A stretch of DNA of 64,000 bases from Tepidaquicella sp964564635 (GTDB lineage Bacteria; Bacteroidota; Ignavibacteria; Tepidaquicellales; Tepidaquicellaceae), in NCBI GenBank assembly GCA_964564635.1, contig CAZMAR010000002.1, positions 372,001 through 436,000 of the forward strand. Direction: 5' to 3'. This document shows positions 26,837 through 35,006 of this stretch, piece by piece. Positions within the stretch are counted from its first letter, which is position 1. The number at the start of each line of letters is the position of its first letter. Under the pieces are notes generated by a model. That model ran no database searches, was not told the origin of the DNA, and saw only the letters and a program-made list of their open reading frames with translations. The position numbers and the translations under genes were made by a program.

Positions 26837-29026
26837 TTAATTTTTCAATTTTTGCAAGGCTTTATAAATCGAATTCATTAGAGTTTCTTTTTCAAATGGT
26901 TTGCTTATATGATCAATGCAACCTGCTTTTAAAATTGCATCACGCTCTTCCTTTAAGGCATACGCAGTTAGGGCGATAACAGGGGTGGTCTCATATTTCG
27001 TATTTTTTTTCAATGATTTTAATAAATCTAATCCTGTTTCACCACCGCCGAGATTAATATCAAGTAAAATTAAATCATAAGAATTTATCGCTATTAATGA
27101 AAGAGCGTCATTCAAGTTTTTTGCAATATCAACTAAAAATTTATCCCTTAAAAGTATTTTTACAAGTAACTGGCAATTATAATCATCTTCTACATAAAGA
27201 ATTTTTTTATGTGTTTTTTCTTCCTTCTTATTTATTTCTTTAATAAATTCTATTTCAGGACCTGGTACCTCTTCTTTTTCATATATAACTGGGATGTATA
27301 TGTTAAATGTGGTACCTTTATTTAATTTACTTTCAAAATCTAAAAATCCCTTTAAATAATTTAGATATTTTCTTGCTATTGTTAAACCTAAACCTAAACC
27401 CTCATATTTTCTTCCCCAGCCCTCACTTGCCTGTCTAAATGCTTCAAAAATTTGCTTCTTAGCATTTTCTTCAATTCCAATACCGGTATCAGATATCTTT
27501 ATATGAATATATTTTCCAGTCTCAAAATCTATATTTTTTAATTCTACTTTAACTTCTCCTATATGTGTATATTTAATTGCATTATTGAGAAAATTATTTA
27601 AAATTGATAACAACATTGATTTATCACAATATAATTCAATAGGATGCTTAACATCTATTATAAAATTTATATTCTTTTCTTCTGCAATTGGTGAATAAAT
27701 ACTTTTAAGATTATCTACTATTTCTTCAATGTTAATTTTTTCTATTTTTAGTTCAAATTTGTTTGATTCAATTCTTGAAAGATCGAGAACCTGATTTATT
27801 GTTTGAAGTAATCTATTTCCACTACTATGGATTTGTTTTGCAAAATCAATTAACTCTTCCTGCTTTATATTTTCAATCATATACTCTGAGAGGCCAAGAA
27901 TACTGTTTAATGGTGTTCTGAATTCGTGGCTTATGTTGGAAAGAATGCTACTTTTGAGCCGACTCATTTCTTCAGCTTTTTCTTTTGAATTTCTCAACTC
28001 TTCTTCAAGTATCTTTTTATCTGTAATATCTGAGATTATTCCAAAAGCACCAGCATAATTTCCGTTTTTATCTAATCTTGGAGAAGCACTTATTGAAATT
28101 ATTCTTTTTTCTCCGCCGAATTTTTTTATTTCAAGTTCATATAAATTTGATTTACCCTTTTTTCTTTCTTCTGTTTGGTGTAATAAAATTTTTAGTTGTT
28201 CTGGTTCGATAAAATCTTTGAAATTCCTTCCAATCAATCCCCCCGGAGGAGACCCGAAAATTTTTTCTGCTGAAGGATTTGCTAATATAAAAGTTTCATT
28301 TGAATCTCCTATTACAACTCCTTCTGATATATTATCAAAAATAGTTTTAAATAAATCTAAATTTTTCTGTCTGATTTCTTCTAAATGAATTTTTTCGTTT
28401 ATTTCTATTAGTAATGAAATATAAGAAGCAATTGAAGTAAAAAATAATTCATCTTCACTTTCCCAATTTTTTATTTCATTAATATTTTCATTAAAAAGGT
28501 ACCCTATTACTCTTTCATTTTTCAAAATTGGTATGTAAAGTATCGATCTGATATTATTTTTTAAGAAGTAATTTTCAGTGAAATTGGAAATTATTTCTTC
28601 TTTTGTAATATCAGGGTATTTTAATATTTCACCTTTACTGAGTTGTTTTAAAAATTTTGGATTATTTGAAATATTTATCTTATTTCCATAAGAATGTGAA
28701 GAGGAAGATTTATTAAATAAATCTACGCATATTAACTCATTTGTCTCTCTACTAAATATCCAGTAGCTCGATCTTGTAATGCCAGAGGCAAATACAGTTA
28801 ATTCAAGTATTTTTTTTAAGGAAGTTTCGAGGTCCTCAAAATCTATTTTTGAAAGCTTAATTAGTGAATTAATATATTTATTTGTTAATCTGAATTTTTC
28901 TTCTGGTTCTTCTTTAGTCTTTTCAAGGGGTATTTCTACAAAATCTGCAATTATACCATATTTATCCAATATTCTTAGGAGGGATTCCTTCTTTGCAGAT
29001 TCTTTTGGCGAAATATATATTTTCAT
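26837..29026 (-). CDS. hybrid sensor histidine kinase with receiver domain
   Basis: This 729-residue cytoplasmic protein has, in order: a short N-terminal segment resembling a degenerate receiver (1-50), a GAF domain (about 60-215), a PAS domain (about 225-345, with GVVIGDSNETFILANPSAEK), and HisKA with ISHEFRTPLNSILGLSEYM near 365. The HATPase follows with SDTGIGIEENAKKQ and GLGLGLTIARKYL. A C-terminal receiver has VEDD as the acidic pocket, Asp near 655 in LILLDINLGG as phospho-acceptor, and the conserved Thr and Lys in IALTAYALKE and HISKPFEKE. The receiver may pass phosphate to a separate protein or tune the kinase. No regulator with DNA-binding output is in the operon. Confidence 0.93.
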   Translation of the reverse strand: MKIYISPKESAKKESLLRILDKYGIIADFVEIPLEKTKEEPEEKFRLTNKYINSLIKLSKIDFEDLETSLKKILELTVFASGITRSSYWIFSRETNELICVDLFNKSSSSHSYGNKINISNNPKFLKQLSKGEILKYPDITKEEIISNFTENYFLKNNIRSILYIPILKNERVIGYLFNENINEIKNWESEDELFFTSIASYISLLIEINEKIHLEEIRQKNLDLFKTIFDNISEGVVIGDSNETFILANPSAEKIFGSPPGGLIGRNFKDFIEPEQLKILLHQTEERKKGKSNLYELEIKKFGGEKRIISISASPRLDKNGNYAGAFGIISDITDKKILEEELRNSKEKAEEMSRLKSSILSNISHEFRTPLNSILGLSEYMIENIKQEELIDFAKQIHSSGNRLLQTINQVLDLSRIESNKFELKIEKINIEEIVDNLKSIYSPIAEEKNINFIIDVKHPIELYCDKSMLLSILNNFLNNAIKYTHIGEVKVELKNIDFETGKYIHIKISDTGIGIEENAKKQIFEAFRQASEGWGRKYEGLGLGLTIARKYLNYLKGFLDFESKLNKGTTFNIYIPVIYEKEEVPGPEIEFIKEINKKEEKTHKKILYVEDDYNCQLLVKILLRDKFLVDIAKNLNDALSLIAINSYDLILLDINLGGGETGLDLLKSLKKNTKYETTPVIALTAYALKEERDAILKAGCIDHISKPFEKETLMNSIYKALQKLKN

Positions 29027-29410
29027 CTAAGATGATTATTTTTTTATTTAATTTAATAATATATTATTTGAAAATATATGTAAAATATTAGCTTTCAAAA
29101 CCCTAATAAATGAGGAAAATAATTCTCTTATCCTGAATTTAGTGGGAGAGGGGATTGAATAAAATTTTTTATAAAATATTTTGTAATTTGCAAAATTTAA
29201 GAATAAATATTTTGAATTGAACTAAAATACTAATTAATAACTTATTTTAATATATGATGCTTATAATTTCTTATATAGGAAATTTATAGCTTTACCACTG
29301 ATTATGTTTCTAAAAGAGTATTGCAACTTTAAAAGATAAATATTAACTTAATTCAAAATTTATAGATTTTGTTAAATAATAAGTTAGATATTATTAAAAA
29401 ATATCTAAAA
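29027..29410. other. intergenic stretch between divergent sensor kinases and lipoprotein gene
   Basis: About 380 AT-rich bases separate the divergent transcripts, so both promoters should lie here. No hairpin, repeat or small gene was recognised. The lipoprotein reading frame is open from a TTG at 29369, but the better start is the GTG at 29411. Confidence 0.5.
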
Positions 29411-31027
29411 GTGCATAATAAAAAAAACTCACCGCGAAAAATATTTAAGATTTTCTTACTCTTGTTTTTTTCAGTAACATTGCTTTTCCTGAGTTGTGAA
29501 CTAAAAGAACCATCTGCACCTAATTGGTTGGTTAGTGCTAATTTACCTATTACTGATAGAGTTCATAATATTGTAGATTTATTAAAAGATGAAGGGGATA
29601 TATATTATGACCAAGAAGGTAATGCCTATTTCTCTGATGAAACAAGCTCTACTAGTAAGTTTCAAAAGAAGATTATTATCAATGGATATTCAGGTATAAC
29701 GGTTTTTTATCCAACTCAGGTTTCAGATACAATTGTTAATGTTCCTTTTGACGATTCTTCTTATGTGACAAATTTATATTTTGAGCCAAGTGATCCTCAC
29801 AATAAACTAATTATAAACTTTAATCCTTCAATTACATTTGAACCATATACAATAACAATAACAGTATTAAATCTTTTAGATATTACTACCAATCAACCTT
29901 TATCGCTGAACAGAACTATCTACAATATACCATATACAGATTATATTAATCTCGATAATTTTTATATAAGTAATTCCTATCCATCAAATCTTTTTAACAT
30001 AAGGGTTAACACAACTTCTGGACAATATACTGCTGCTTCTTTATCTTATAATATTAGTCAACTATGTATAAAATCAGTTACAGGAAGAATTAAACCTGTA
30101 AATCTTGGAGCCTCTGATACTTTAATTCAGGATCCCTTTGGATACCATTCTCTTGAGGGTGAAATGAATTTTGCAAGTGTAAATCCTCAAAAAACTTATC
30201 TTGTTGTCAAAAGAAAAAACAGTACCTATCAGGTTGATGTTAGAAATATTCAAATGACGGGTATTAATTATAAGGGAAAGAGGTTAAAATTTAAATATTT
30301 AAGATACGATACTATTGGGGCGCCTCCACAACCTATTGATTCAATTTTTAATTTAAGAATTCCAGAGGGACAGGATTCCGCAATATATTATGTTAATCCT
30401 TCCAACAGTAATATCTTGCAATTTTTTAATCATGTTCCTAAAAAAGTTGAGGTTACGAGATATAATGTTATTAATGCGAACTATAGTTTTGGAAGTATAG
30501 AAAATAATGACAGTATATATATGTATCTTACTGCTGAGCTTCCACTACATTTCAGTATAGTTGAACCTACAACTTTTAGAGATACTGTTATTAAAAGTAT
30601 TACTGACCCAAGCGCAAGAGAAAAATTAAGAAATACGAGGTGGATGGATTTAAAATTATTTATGACCAATGGCTTACCTTTGCTTGCTTCAGTGCGGATT
30701 CTAATACAGGATTCACTGGATAATTTACTTTTTGCAGTTACTGAAATTGTTGTAAACGGGACAGGCGATTCTATACTTGTGCCAGCCGCTCCTGTTGATT
30801 TTGACGGTTATGTTATGACACCTGTAATACATGAATATACAGGGTTTGTTGATAGTGTTAATACTCAGAAATTGCTTGATATGGGAAAGATTGTTTATGA
30901 ATACAAGTTATATACAGATCCAAACTTGATTCCAGCTCCTGATGGCAGAGTGCGTATTAGGGATAGAGACTACATTCGTCAGTTAAGTTATGGAACATTC
31001 AGGTATTACTTGAATAATAATGAATGA
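29411..31027 (+). CDS. putative lipoprotein of unknown function
   Basis: Starting at the GTG at 29411 gives about 538 residues and a clean lipoprotein signal: a basic start (HNKKNSPRK), a hydrophobic stretch, then the lipobox LFLSC with the acylated cysteine followed by ELKEPSAPNW. The mature part is beta-rich with no motif I recognise (for example IFNLRIPEGQDSAIYYVNPS). Many Ignavibacteriota genomes pair such a lipoprotein with an outer-membrane protein like the one that follows 62 bases later. It is probably attached to the outer membrane, facing the periplasm or outside. The in-frame TTG at 29369 would add 14 residues. Confidence 0.7.
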   Translation: MHNKKNSPRKIFKIFLLLFFSVTLLFLSCELKEPSAPNWLVSANLPITDRVHNIVDLLKDEGDIYYDQEGNAYFSDETSSTSKFQKKIIINGYSGITVFYPTQVSDTIVNVPFDDSSYVTNLYFEPSDPHNKLIINFNPSITFEPYTITITVLNLLDITTNQPLSLNRTIYNIPYTDYINLDNFYISNSYPSNLFNIRVNTTSGQYTAASLSYNISQLCIKSVTGRIKPVNLGASDTLIQDPFGYHSLEGEMNFASVNPQKTYLVVKRKNSTYQVDVRNIQMTGINYKGKRLKFKYLRYDTIGAPPQPIDSIFNLRIPEGQDSAIYYVNPSNSNILQFFNHVPKKVEVTRYNVINANYSFGSIENNDSIYMYLTAELPLHFSIVEPTTFRDTVIKSITDPSAREKLRNTRWMDLKLFMTNGLPLLASVRILIQDSLDNLLFAVTEIVVNGTGDSILVPAAPVDFDGYVMTPVIHEYTGFVDSVNTQKLLDMGKIVYEYKLYTDPNLIPAPDGRVRIRDRDYIRQLSYGTFRYYLNNNE

Positions 31028-31089
31028 TTGTGTTTAAAATTTAGTAGTATATCGTAAATAGATTTTTAAATATTAGGTCGGTTTTTTTA

Positions 31090-32469
31090 GTGGGATGTAT
31101 AGTGTTATGCATTACATGTGATAGTTTTTCTCAATACTTATATGGGGTAAGAAGTTATTCTATGGGTAGAACGGGTGTTTCTAATATGTGGGCTTATGAT
31201 GCATTTAATGTAAACCCCGCTAATATTAGTAAACAAAGACCAACAGTTAAAGCAAGATTTTATTTTAATTTAGGAACAAGTTTTGGTTATTCTTTTTACG
31301 GTGATTATTTTTCTAACAATTTTTACACTCAATATTTTGTTGATAATAAAGGTAGAGTTTTAAACGATTGGGAAAAGTGGGATATCGTAAATAAGGCAAG
31401 TGATAAAGGAACGCATTTTGTTTTATCCTGGAATTTACTTTCATTTATTTATAATACTCCTAAGTCAGGTACTTTTGGAATTTCTATTGATGATAGATTT
31501 TGGGGGTATGTATATACTCCGAGAGATTTTATGGAATTAATATTTTTTGGCAATGATAAAAACCGAACTTACAATTTAAGCGATTTGGATTACAGCGGTA
31601 CCTGGGTTAAACAGATAAATTTAACTTACTCTAATAAAATAAAATCTCCTGACAAACGAAGATATGGAGATATTTATTATGGATTTTCTATTAAGCCTCT
31701 TTTCGGGACTTTCCATTCTGCAATAGAAAACAATAGTTTTTCGTTTTTCACTGATGATACTAACAGAATTTTTACTTATGGTCAGATGAATTCGGTATAT
31801 GGGGGAGTATATAGCAGGGGAGAAAAATTTAAATATAGATTTGACCCTGCAGGGATTGGAATTGCAGCTGATATTGGTTTCAGTATGAAAGTTTTTAATT
31901 TTATGAAACTTGGTACTTTTGATTTTGGATTAAGTTTGATTGACGCAGGTTATATTAATTGGTATAAGAATTCAAATAAATATCTTTACGATGGCGGTTT
32001 TATTCTTACCGATATTACAAAAGAAGGACAAATTGATTCTCTTGAAGCAATATTAAATTCAAAAAGAACTTCTACAAATGTTATATCATACCTTCCAACA
32101 ACAGTGAGATTTGGTTTCAATTACAGAATTTGTCTTGAAGACCCAAATAGAAAAAAACAAGCAGGAGTGGAAAGACTTGAATTAATTAATTTTTCAGTTG
32201 AATATATTCAGGGACTTACTAAAAAAGGAGGAGGAACAACAAAGCCTATTGTTGCAGTTGGCGCGGAGGTAAATCTTGGTGATAAATTTTCACCTCGTAT
32301 TGGAGCAACCTTTGGGGGCAGGGAAAAATTTACTTTAAGCCTTGGTCTGGGGATTGATACAGGGCCTGTTATTATTGATATTGGAACTTTCAATGTACAA
32401 AGTATTTATCAACCTACTTCATCTCCGAAAGTTTCAGGTGGTATATCAATAAGATACAGAGTCTATTAG
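31090..32469 (+). CDS. outer-membrane beta-barrel protein, DUF5723/PorV-like
   Basis: This protein of about 459 residues starts with a hydrophobic segment ending CDSFSQY, then GVRSYSMGRTGVSNMWAYDA, the opening typical of Bacteroidota/Ignavibacteriota outer-membrane proteins of the DUF5723 or PorV/UPF0164 type. It continues with many alternating strands and ends with GGISIRYRVY, whose terminal aromatic residue is normal for barrels. The GTG at 31090 gives a signal peptide without basic residues. The frame stays open upstream to a TAG at 31045 and would add a proper basic start (NRFLNIRS), but contains no ATG, GTG or TTG. The true start may be an ATT or ATC codon there. Confidence 0.75.
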   Translation: MGCIVLCITCDSFSQYLYGVRSYSMGRTGVSNMWAYDAFNVNPANISKQRPTVKARFYFNLGTSFGYSFYGDYFSNNFYTQYFVDNKGRVLNDWEKWDIVNKASDKGTHFVLSWNLLSFIYNTPKSGTFGISIDDRFWGYVYTPRDFMELIFFGNDKNRTYNLSDLDYSGTWVKQINLTYSNKIKSPDKRRYGDIYYGFSIKPLFGTFHSAIENNSFSFFTDDTNRIFTYGQMNSVYGGVYSRGEKFKYRFDPAGIGIAADIGFSMKVFNFMKLGTFDFGLSLIDAGYINWYKNSNKYLYDGGFILTDITKEGQIDSLEAILNSKRTSTNVISYLPTTVRFGFNYRICLEDPNRKKQAGVERLELINFSVEYIQGLTKKGGGTTKPIVAVGAEVNLGDKFSPRIGATFGGREKFTLSLGLGIDTGPVIIDIGTFNVQSIYQPTSSPKVSGGISIRYRVY

Positions 32470-32479
32470 TGTTTTTATT

Positions 32480-32908
32480 TTATTCTTCTGAATTAATTTC
32501 TATACTGTAAGTTAAATCAAGAGCTGCTTTATATACTGCTGCCACCCCACAATATTTATCCAGGGAAAGACTAACTGCTTTCTCTACCTTTTCTATTGGG
32601 ATATTCCTTCCTGTTAATGTGTAAGTAATATGCATCTTATTATATTTCTTCGGATGTTCAGAATTTAATTCTCCTTCAACAGTTAAAATGAATGAACGAT
32701 ACTCAACTCTCATTTTGGAAAGCAAAGATACTACATCCATTCCTGTACATCCTGCAAGTGCAGCGAGCATTAACTGCTTTGGGGGTGGTCCGAGATTCTT
32801 TCCGCCGAATGATTGTGAAGCATCAACAGTTATATTATGTCCTGCTATCTCAATATTAAAAGCCATTCCAGAACTGTTTTTTGCGATTATTTTATGTTTT
32901 TCTGCCAT
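32480..32908 (-). CDS. OsmC/Ohr-family protein
   Basis: This 142-residue protein has the OsmC fold: an N-terminal beta hairpin, the first reactive cysteine at 54 in LAGCTGMDVVSLL, and the second at 120 in KYCGVAAVY. Family members reduce organic hydroperoxides or related oxidised compounds with the paired cysteines in the cytoplasm. It belongs to the general OsmC-like (YhfA) group rather than classical Ohr, judging by the GCTGMDV context. Its ATG shares one base with the stop codon of the upstream short-chain dehydrogenase, so the two are translationally coupled. Confidence 0.9.
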   Translation of the reverse strand: MAEKHKIIAKNSSGMAFNIEIAGHNITVDASQSFGGKNLGPPPKQLMLAALAGCTGMDVVSLLSKMRVEYRSFILTVEGELNSEHPKKYNKMHITYTLTGRNIPIEKVEKAVSLSLDKYCGVAAVYKAALDLTYSIEINSEE

Positions 32909-33675
32909 TAAATTCCTTTTATTATTTTTTTAGAAATTACTGGTACAAGTTTTCTTGGAGCAAATCTTATTGTGAAAACACTTATTTTATTTATTATTCC
33001 AGGAATTATTGTTTGTTTTCCTTTCATCATTGCATTATAAGCAGACTTTGCAACAGTCTTACTTTTCATTGCAATAAACCTTCTACCTTTTAAACCTGCT
33101 GTTTTATGAAAATTCGTTATAGTACTTCCTGGGCATAAAGTTGTTACTGTAATTCTTTTGTCTTTTAATTCGTGATGTAATGCTTCGGAGAATGATAAAA
33201 CGAATGCTTTTGTTGCTGAATATATGTTTAAACCCGGTATTGGTTGAAAACCTGCTGTGGAAGCAACATTCAAAATTTTACCATAACCATTTTTTATCAT
33301 TTCGTTTGCAAACAAATGAGATAAGTAAACAAGAGAAATAATATTTAAATTCAGCATCCTATTATAAACTTCCCAATCTTCACTTACGAAGTCTTTATAA
33401 CTTCCAAAACCAGCATTATTAACAAGGAATTCAACTTTTAAATTTTTAGAGGTGACTTCATTGAATAATTCGAGTGCCGATTTTTCTTTGGATAAATCCT
33501 TAGCAATTGTATAAACTTTTATATTATATTTTCTTTCAAAATTTTTTGCAATTTCGTTTAATTTATTTTCACTTCGTGCAACGAGTATAAGATTAATTTT
33601 ATCTTCAGCAAATAATTCTGCTAAATCTAAACCAATCCCCCCTGAAGCACCAGTAATTAAAGCATAATTTTTCAT
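32908..33675 (-). CDS. short-chain dehydrogenase/reductase (SDR)
   Basis: From the ATG at 33675 the protein has 255 residues and starts directly with the NAD(P)-binding Rossmann motif TGASGGIG at 8-15. It also shows LVNNAGFGSY (structural NNAG) and the catalytic YSATKAF (YxxxK), with a serine in VASTAGF two turns before. The group resembles SDR proteins of the YqjQ/DltE type, reducing or oxidising a small lipid-like or carbonyl substrate; the substrate is unknown. The frame is open another 30 codons upstream, but those overlap the next gene and lack family similarity. It lies 10 bases after the small membrane protein. Confidence 0.9.
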   Translation of the reverse strand: MKNYALITGASGGIGLDLAELFAEDKINLILVARSENKLNEIAKNFERKYNIKVYTIAKDLSKEKSALELFNEVTSKNLKVEFLVNNAGFGSYKDFVSEDWEVYNRMLNLNIISLVYLSHLFANEMIKNGYGKILNVASTAGFQPIPGLNIYSATKAFVLSFSEALHHELKDKRITVTTLCPGSTITNFHKTAGLKGRRFIAMKSKTVAKSAYNAMMKGKQTIIPGIINKISVFTIRFAPRKLVPVISKKIIKGI

Positions 33676-33685
33676 ATTTATTTTG

Positions 33686-34096
33686 TTATAAATTGATAAT
33701 AATACTACCAATAATAAAAAGAAAAAATCCAATAGCCAGCCATCTTGAGCCATCTTTCCAGGCAAGGAACAGACATTTTGTATTTTCTTTTCTTATTTGC
33801 TTCTTCTTTTCCTTTGATATTGACTTTTCCCTCAGCATTTCATATCGTGCGTTAAAATCTTCCTGTTGAAATAAAATATATGTATTCTTTACGAATAAAA
33901 ATCCTCCATATACAATTATTAATGTACCTGTATATATAATCAAAAATCCTATTAAATTTAAAATAAAACCTCTATAATCATTTTTATTTATAAGTGGTAA
34001 AAGAGTTTCTGTGATAACTGCCCAGAAAACAAATGCTGTGAAAATAATCCCAACTATTATAATAATTGTTAAAAAAATTCTTTTCTCTTTATTCAA
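33686..34096 (-). CDS. small membrane protein of unknown function
   Basis: This 136-residue protein has an N-terminal transmembrane helix (about 8-30), a second (about 42-68), a charged cytoplasmic loop with KSISKEKKKQIRKENTK (about 92-108), and a C-terminal helix from about 118. I do not recognise a family. It is the first gene of a short operon with a short-chain dehydrogenase and an OsmC-like protein. That context hints at, but does not prove, a link with detoxification or lipid modification. Confidence 0.65.
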   Translation of the reverse strand: MNKEKRIFLTIIIIVGIIFTAFVFWAVITETLLPLINKNDYRGFILNLIGFLIIYTGTLIIVYGGFLFVKNTYILFQQEDFNARYEMLREKSISKEKKKQIRKENTKCLFLAWKDGSRWLAIGFFLFIIGSIIINL

Positions 34097-34220
34097 AATT
34101 ATATCAGAATTTATTTATAAAATTCTGAAAATTTAAATTTAAAAAAAATGAGTAAAATGTTTGAATTGTAAATTAGTTTAAATAGATATAATTTAATGCA
34201 CAAATAATGTTCTTTTATTT

Positions 34221-34281
34221 TAGTGATCTAAGTAGTAACTAAAATTAGTGACTAAAGTGGTGATTATTTTGGTTACTTTTT
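34221..34281 (+). repeat. imperfect 12-bp tandem repeat upstream of tRNA-Ser
   Basis: Five successive units of 12-13 bases follow the pattern TAGTGATCTAAG, TAGTAACTAAAAT, TAGTGACTAAAG, TGGTGATTATTT, TGGTTACTTTTT. Units 2 and 5 can also pair as a 12-bp stem (34234-34245 with 34266-34277, one G-T pair). The array ends about 50 bases before the tRNA, where its promoter should be. Confidence 0.55.
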
Positions 34282-34328
34282 ACTAAGTTATTAAGAGTAT
34301 TTTTTGCAAAATTGCGAAGGAAATTTTA

Positions 34329-34415
34329 GGAGAGGTGGCTGAGTGGTTGAAAGCGGCGGTCTCGAAAACCGTTATAGAGGCAACTCTATCGGGAGTTCGA
34401 ATCTCCCCCTCTCCG
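34329..34415 (+). tRNA. tRNA-Ser (anticodon CGA)
   Basis: A class II tRNA is visible. The acceptor stem GGAGAGG pairs with CCTCTCC (34408-34414). An anticodon stem including CGGT/ACCG carries the loop CTCGAAA with anticodon CGA (reads UCG serine codons). The variable arm is ATAGAG/CTCTAT, and the T arm is GGGAG-TTCGAAT-CTCCC. The discriminator base is G, and CCA is not fully encoded. An accessory cassette begins about 80 bases downstream. Confidence 0.95.
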
Positions 34416-34495
34416 CAAGTTTACGATTTCAAAGTTTTAAGAAGTTCTTACCTCGCTCTCTGCGAGAGCTCTCTGGCCTCAACATTTACTGATTG

Positions 34496-34583
34496 GCGGT
34501 GTGTATTTGAAAAAATCCGAACCGATTTTATTAACTAGCAAGTCAGGCTGAATTTCCACTGCCCCCTTTCTGCCCGCCTCGCC
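34496..34583 (+). repeat. left terminal inverted repeat of the cassette
   Basis: The 88 bases start with GCGGTGTGTATTTGAAAAAA and end with CCCCCTTTCTGCCCGCCTCG-CC. They align with the reverse complement of 36173-36261 in three well-matched blocks: the outer GCG...TGTATTTGAAAAAA...CGAACC, then TATTAAC-AGC, then CCCCCTTTC--CCC-CCTC-CC. Most mismatches in these blocks are C/T or G/A changes. Confidence 0.75.
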
Positions 34584-34785
34584 CTGCCTGCCCGACGAAT
34601 AGGTGGAAAGAGAAATAGAAAAGATAAACCACTTAAGAATTTGTAAAAATCTCGGTTCGAACTTTATTTTGTTCAGAAGCGGGCTTTTCTTATTTCCCTT
34701 GATTGATCTTAATTTATTTGTTATCATTATATTTAAAGTAGAAGCTGTTAATAATACAATAACATACTATCAAATTATTTAAAAT

Positions 34786-34991
34786 ATAGCAAAGAAAAAT
34801 AATATTGGAGACAATATAAAGAAATACCACACAAAACAAGGTTTATCACAGGAAGATTTTGTCAGAAAATCAGGAGTTAAATATATTATAGTAACCAAAA
34901 CTGAAAATGGAGTAATTAACCCCCTTTTGTCTTGGTTATGAACAAAATTGCTAAGGCATTAGGGGTTAATATTGTGAAGTTAATAAAATAA
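34786..34991 (+). pseudogene. frameshifted XRE-family helix-turn-helix regulator
   Basis: The first frame reads NIGDNIKKYHTKQGLSQEDF and then VRKSGVKYIIVTKTENGVIN, a classical XRE/Cro helix-turn-helix, and stops at 34939. The expected end of the domain, VLVMNKIAKALGVNIVKLIK, continues in another frame from 34929 to a TAA at 34989-34991. A small insertion or deletion near the run of C and T at 34920-34928 splits the gene, and no ATG, GTG or TTG start was found for the first part. Its place 15 bases before the nuclease gene suggests a former controller of that gene, like C proteins of restriction systems. Confidence 0.75.
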
Positions 34992-35006
34992 CATTAAATT
35001 AATATT

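Noticed and set aside
26837..29026. Functional N-terminal receiver domain in the hybrid kinase
   Set aside because: The first 50 residues recall a receiver start but are too short and lack the phospho-acceptor Asp.
33676..33765. Longer N-terminus of the short-chain dehydrogenase
   Set aside because: The 30 extra codons overlap the membrane-protein gene and precede the normal start of the nucleotide-binding motif.
34221..34281. CRISPR array
   Set aside because: Units are 12-13 bases with no spacers and no cas genes are nearby.
34335..34538. Coding frame of 67 residues
   Set aside because: It lies over tRNA-Ser(CGA) and the edge of the cassette and has no protein-like character.
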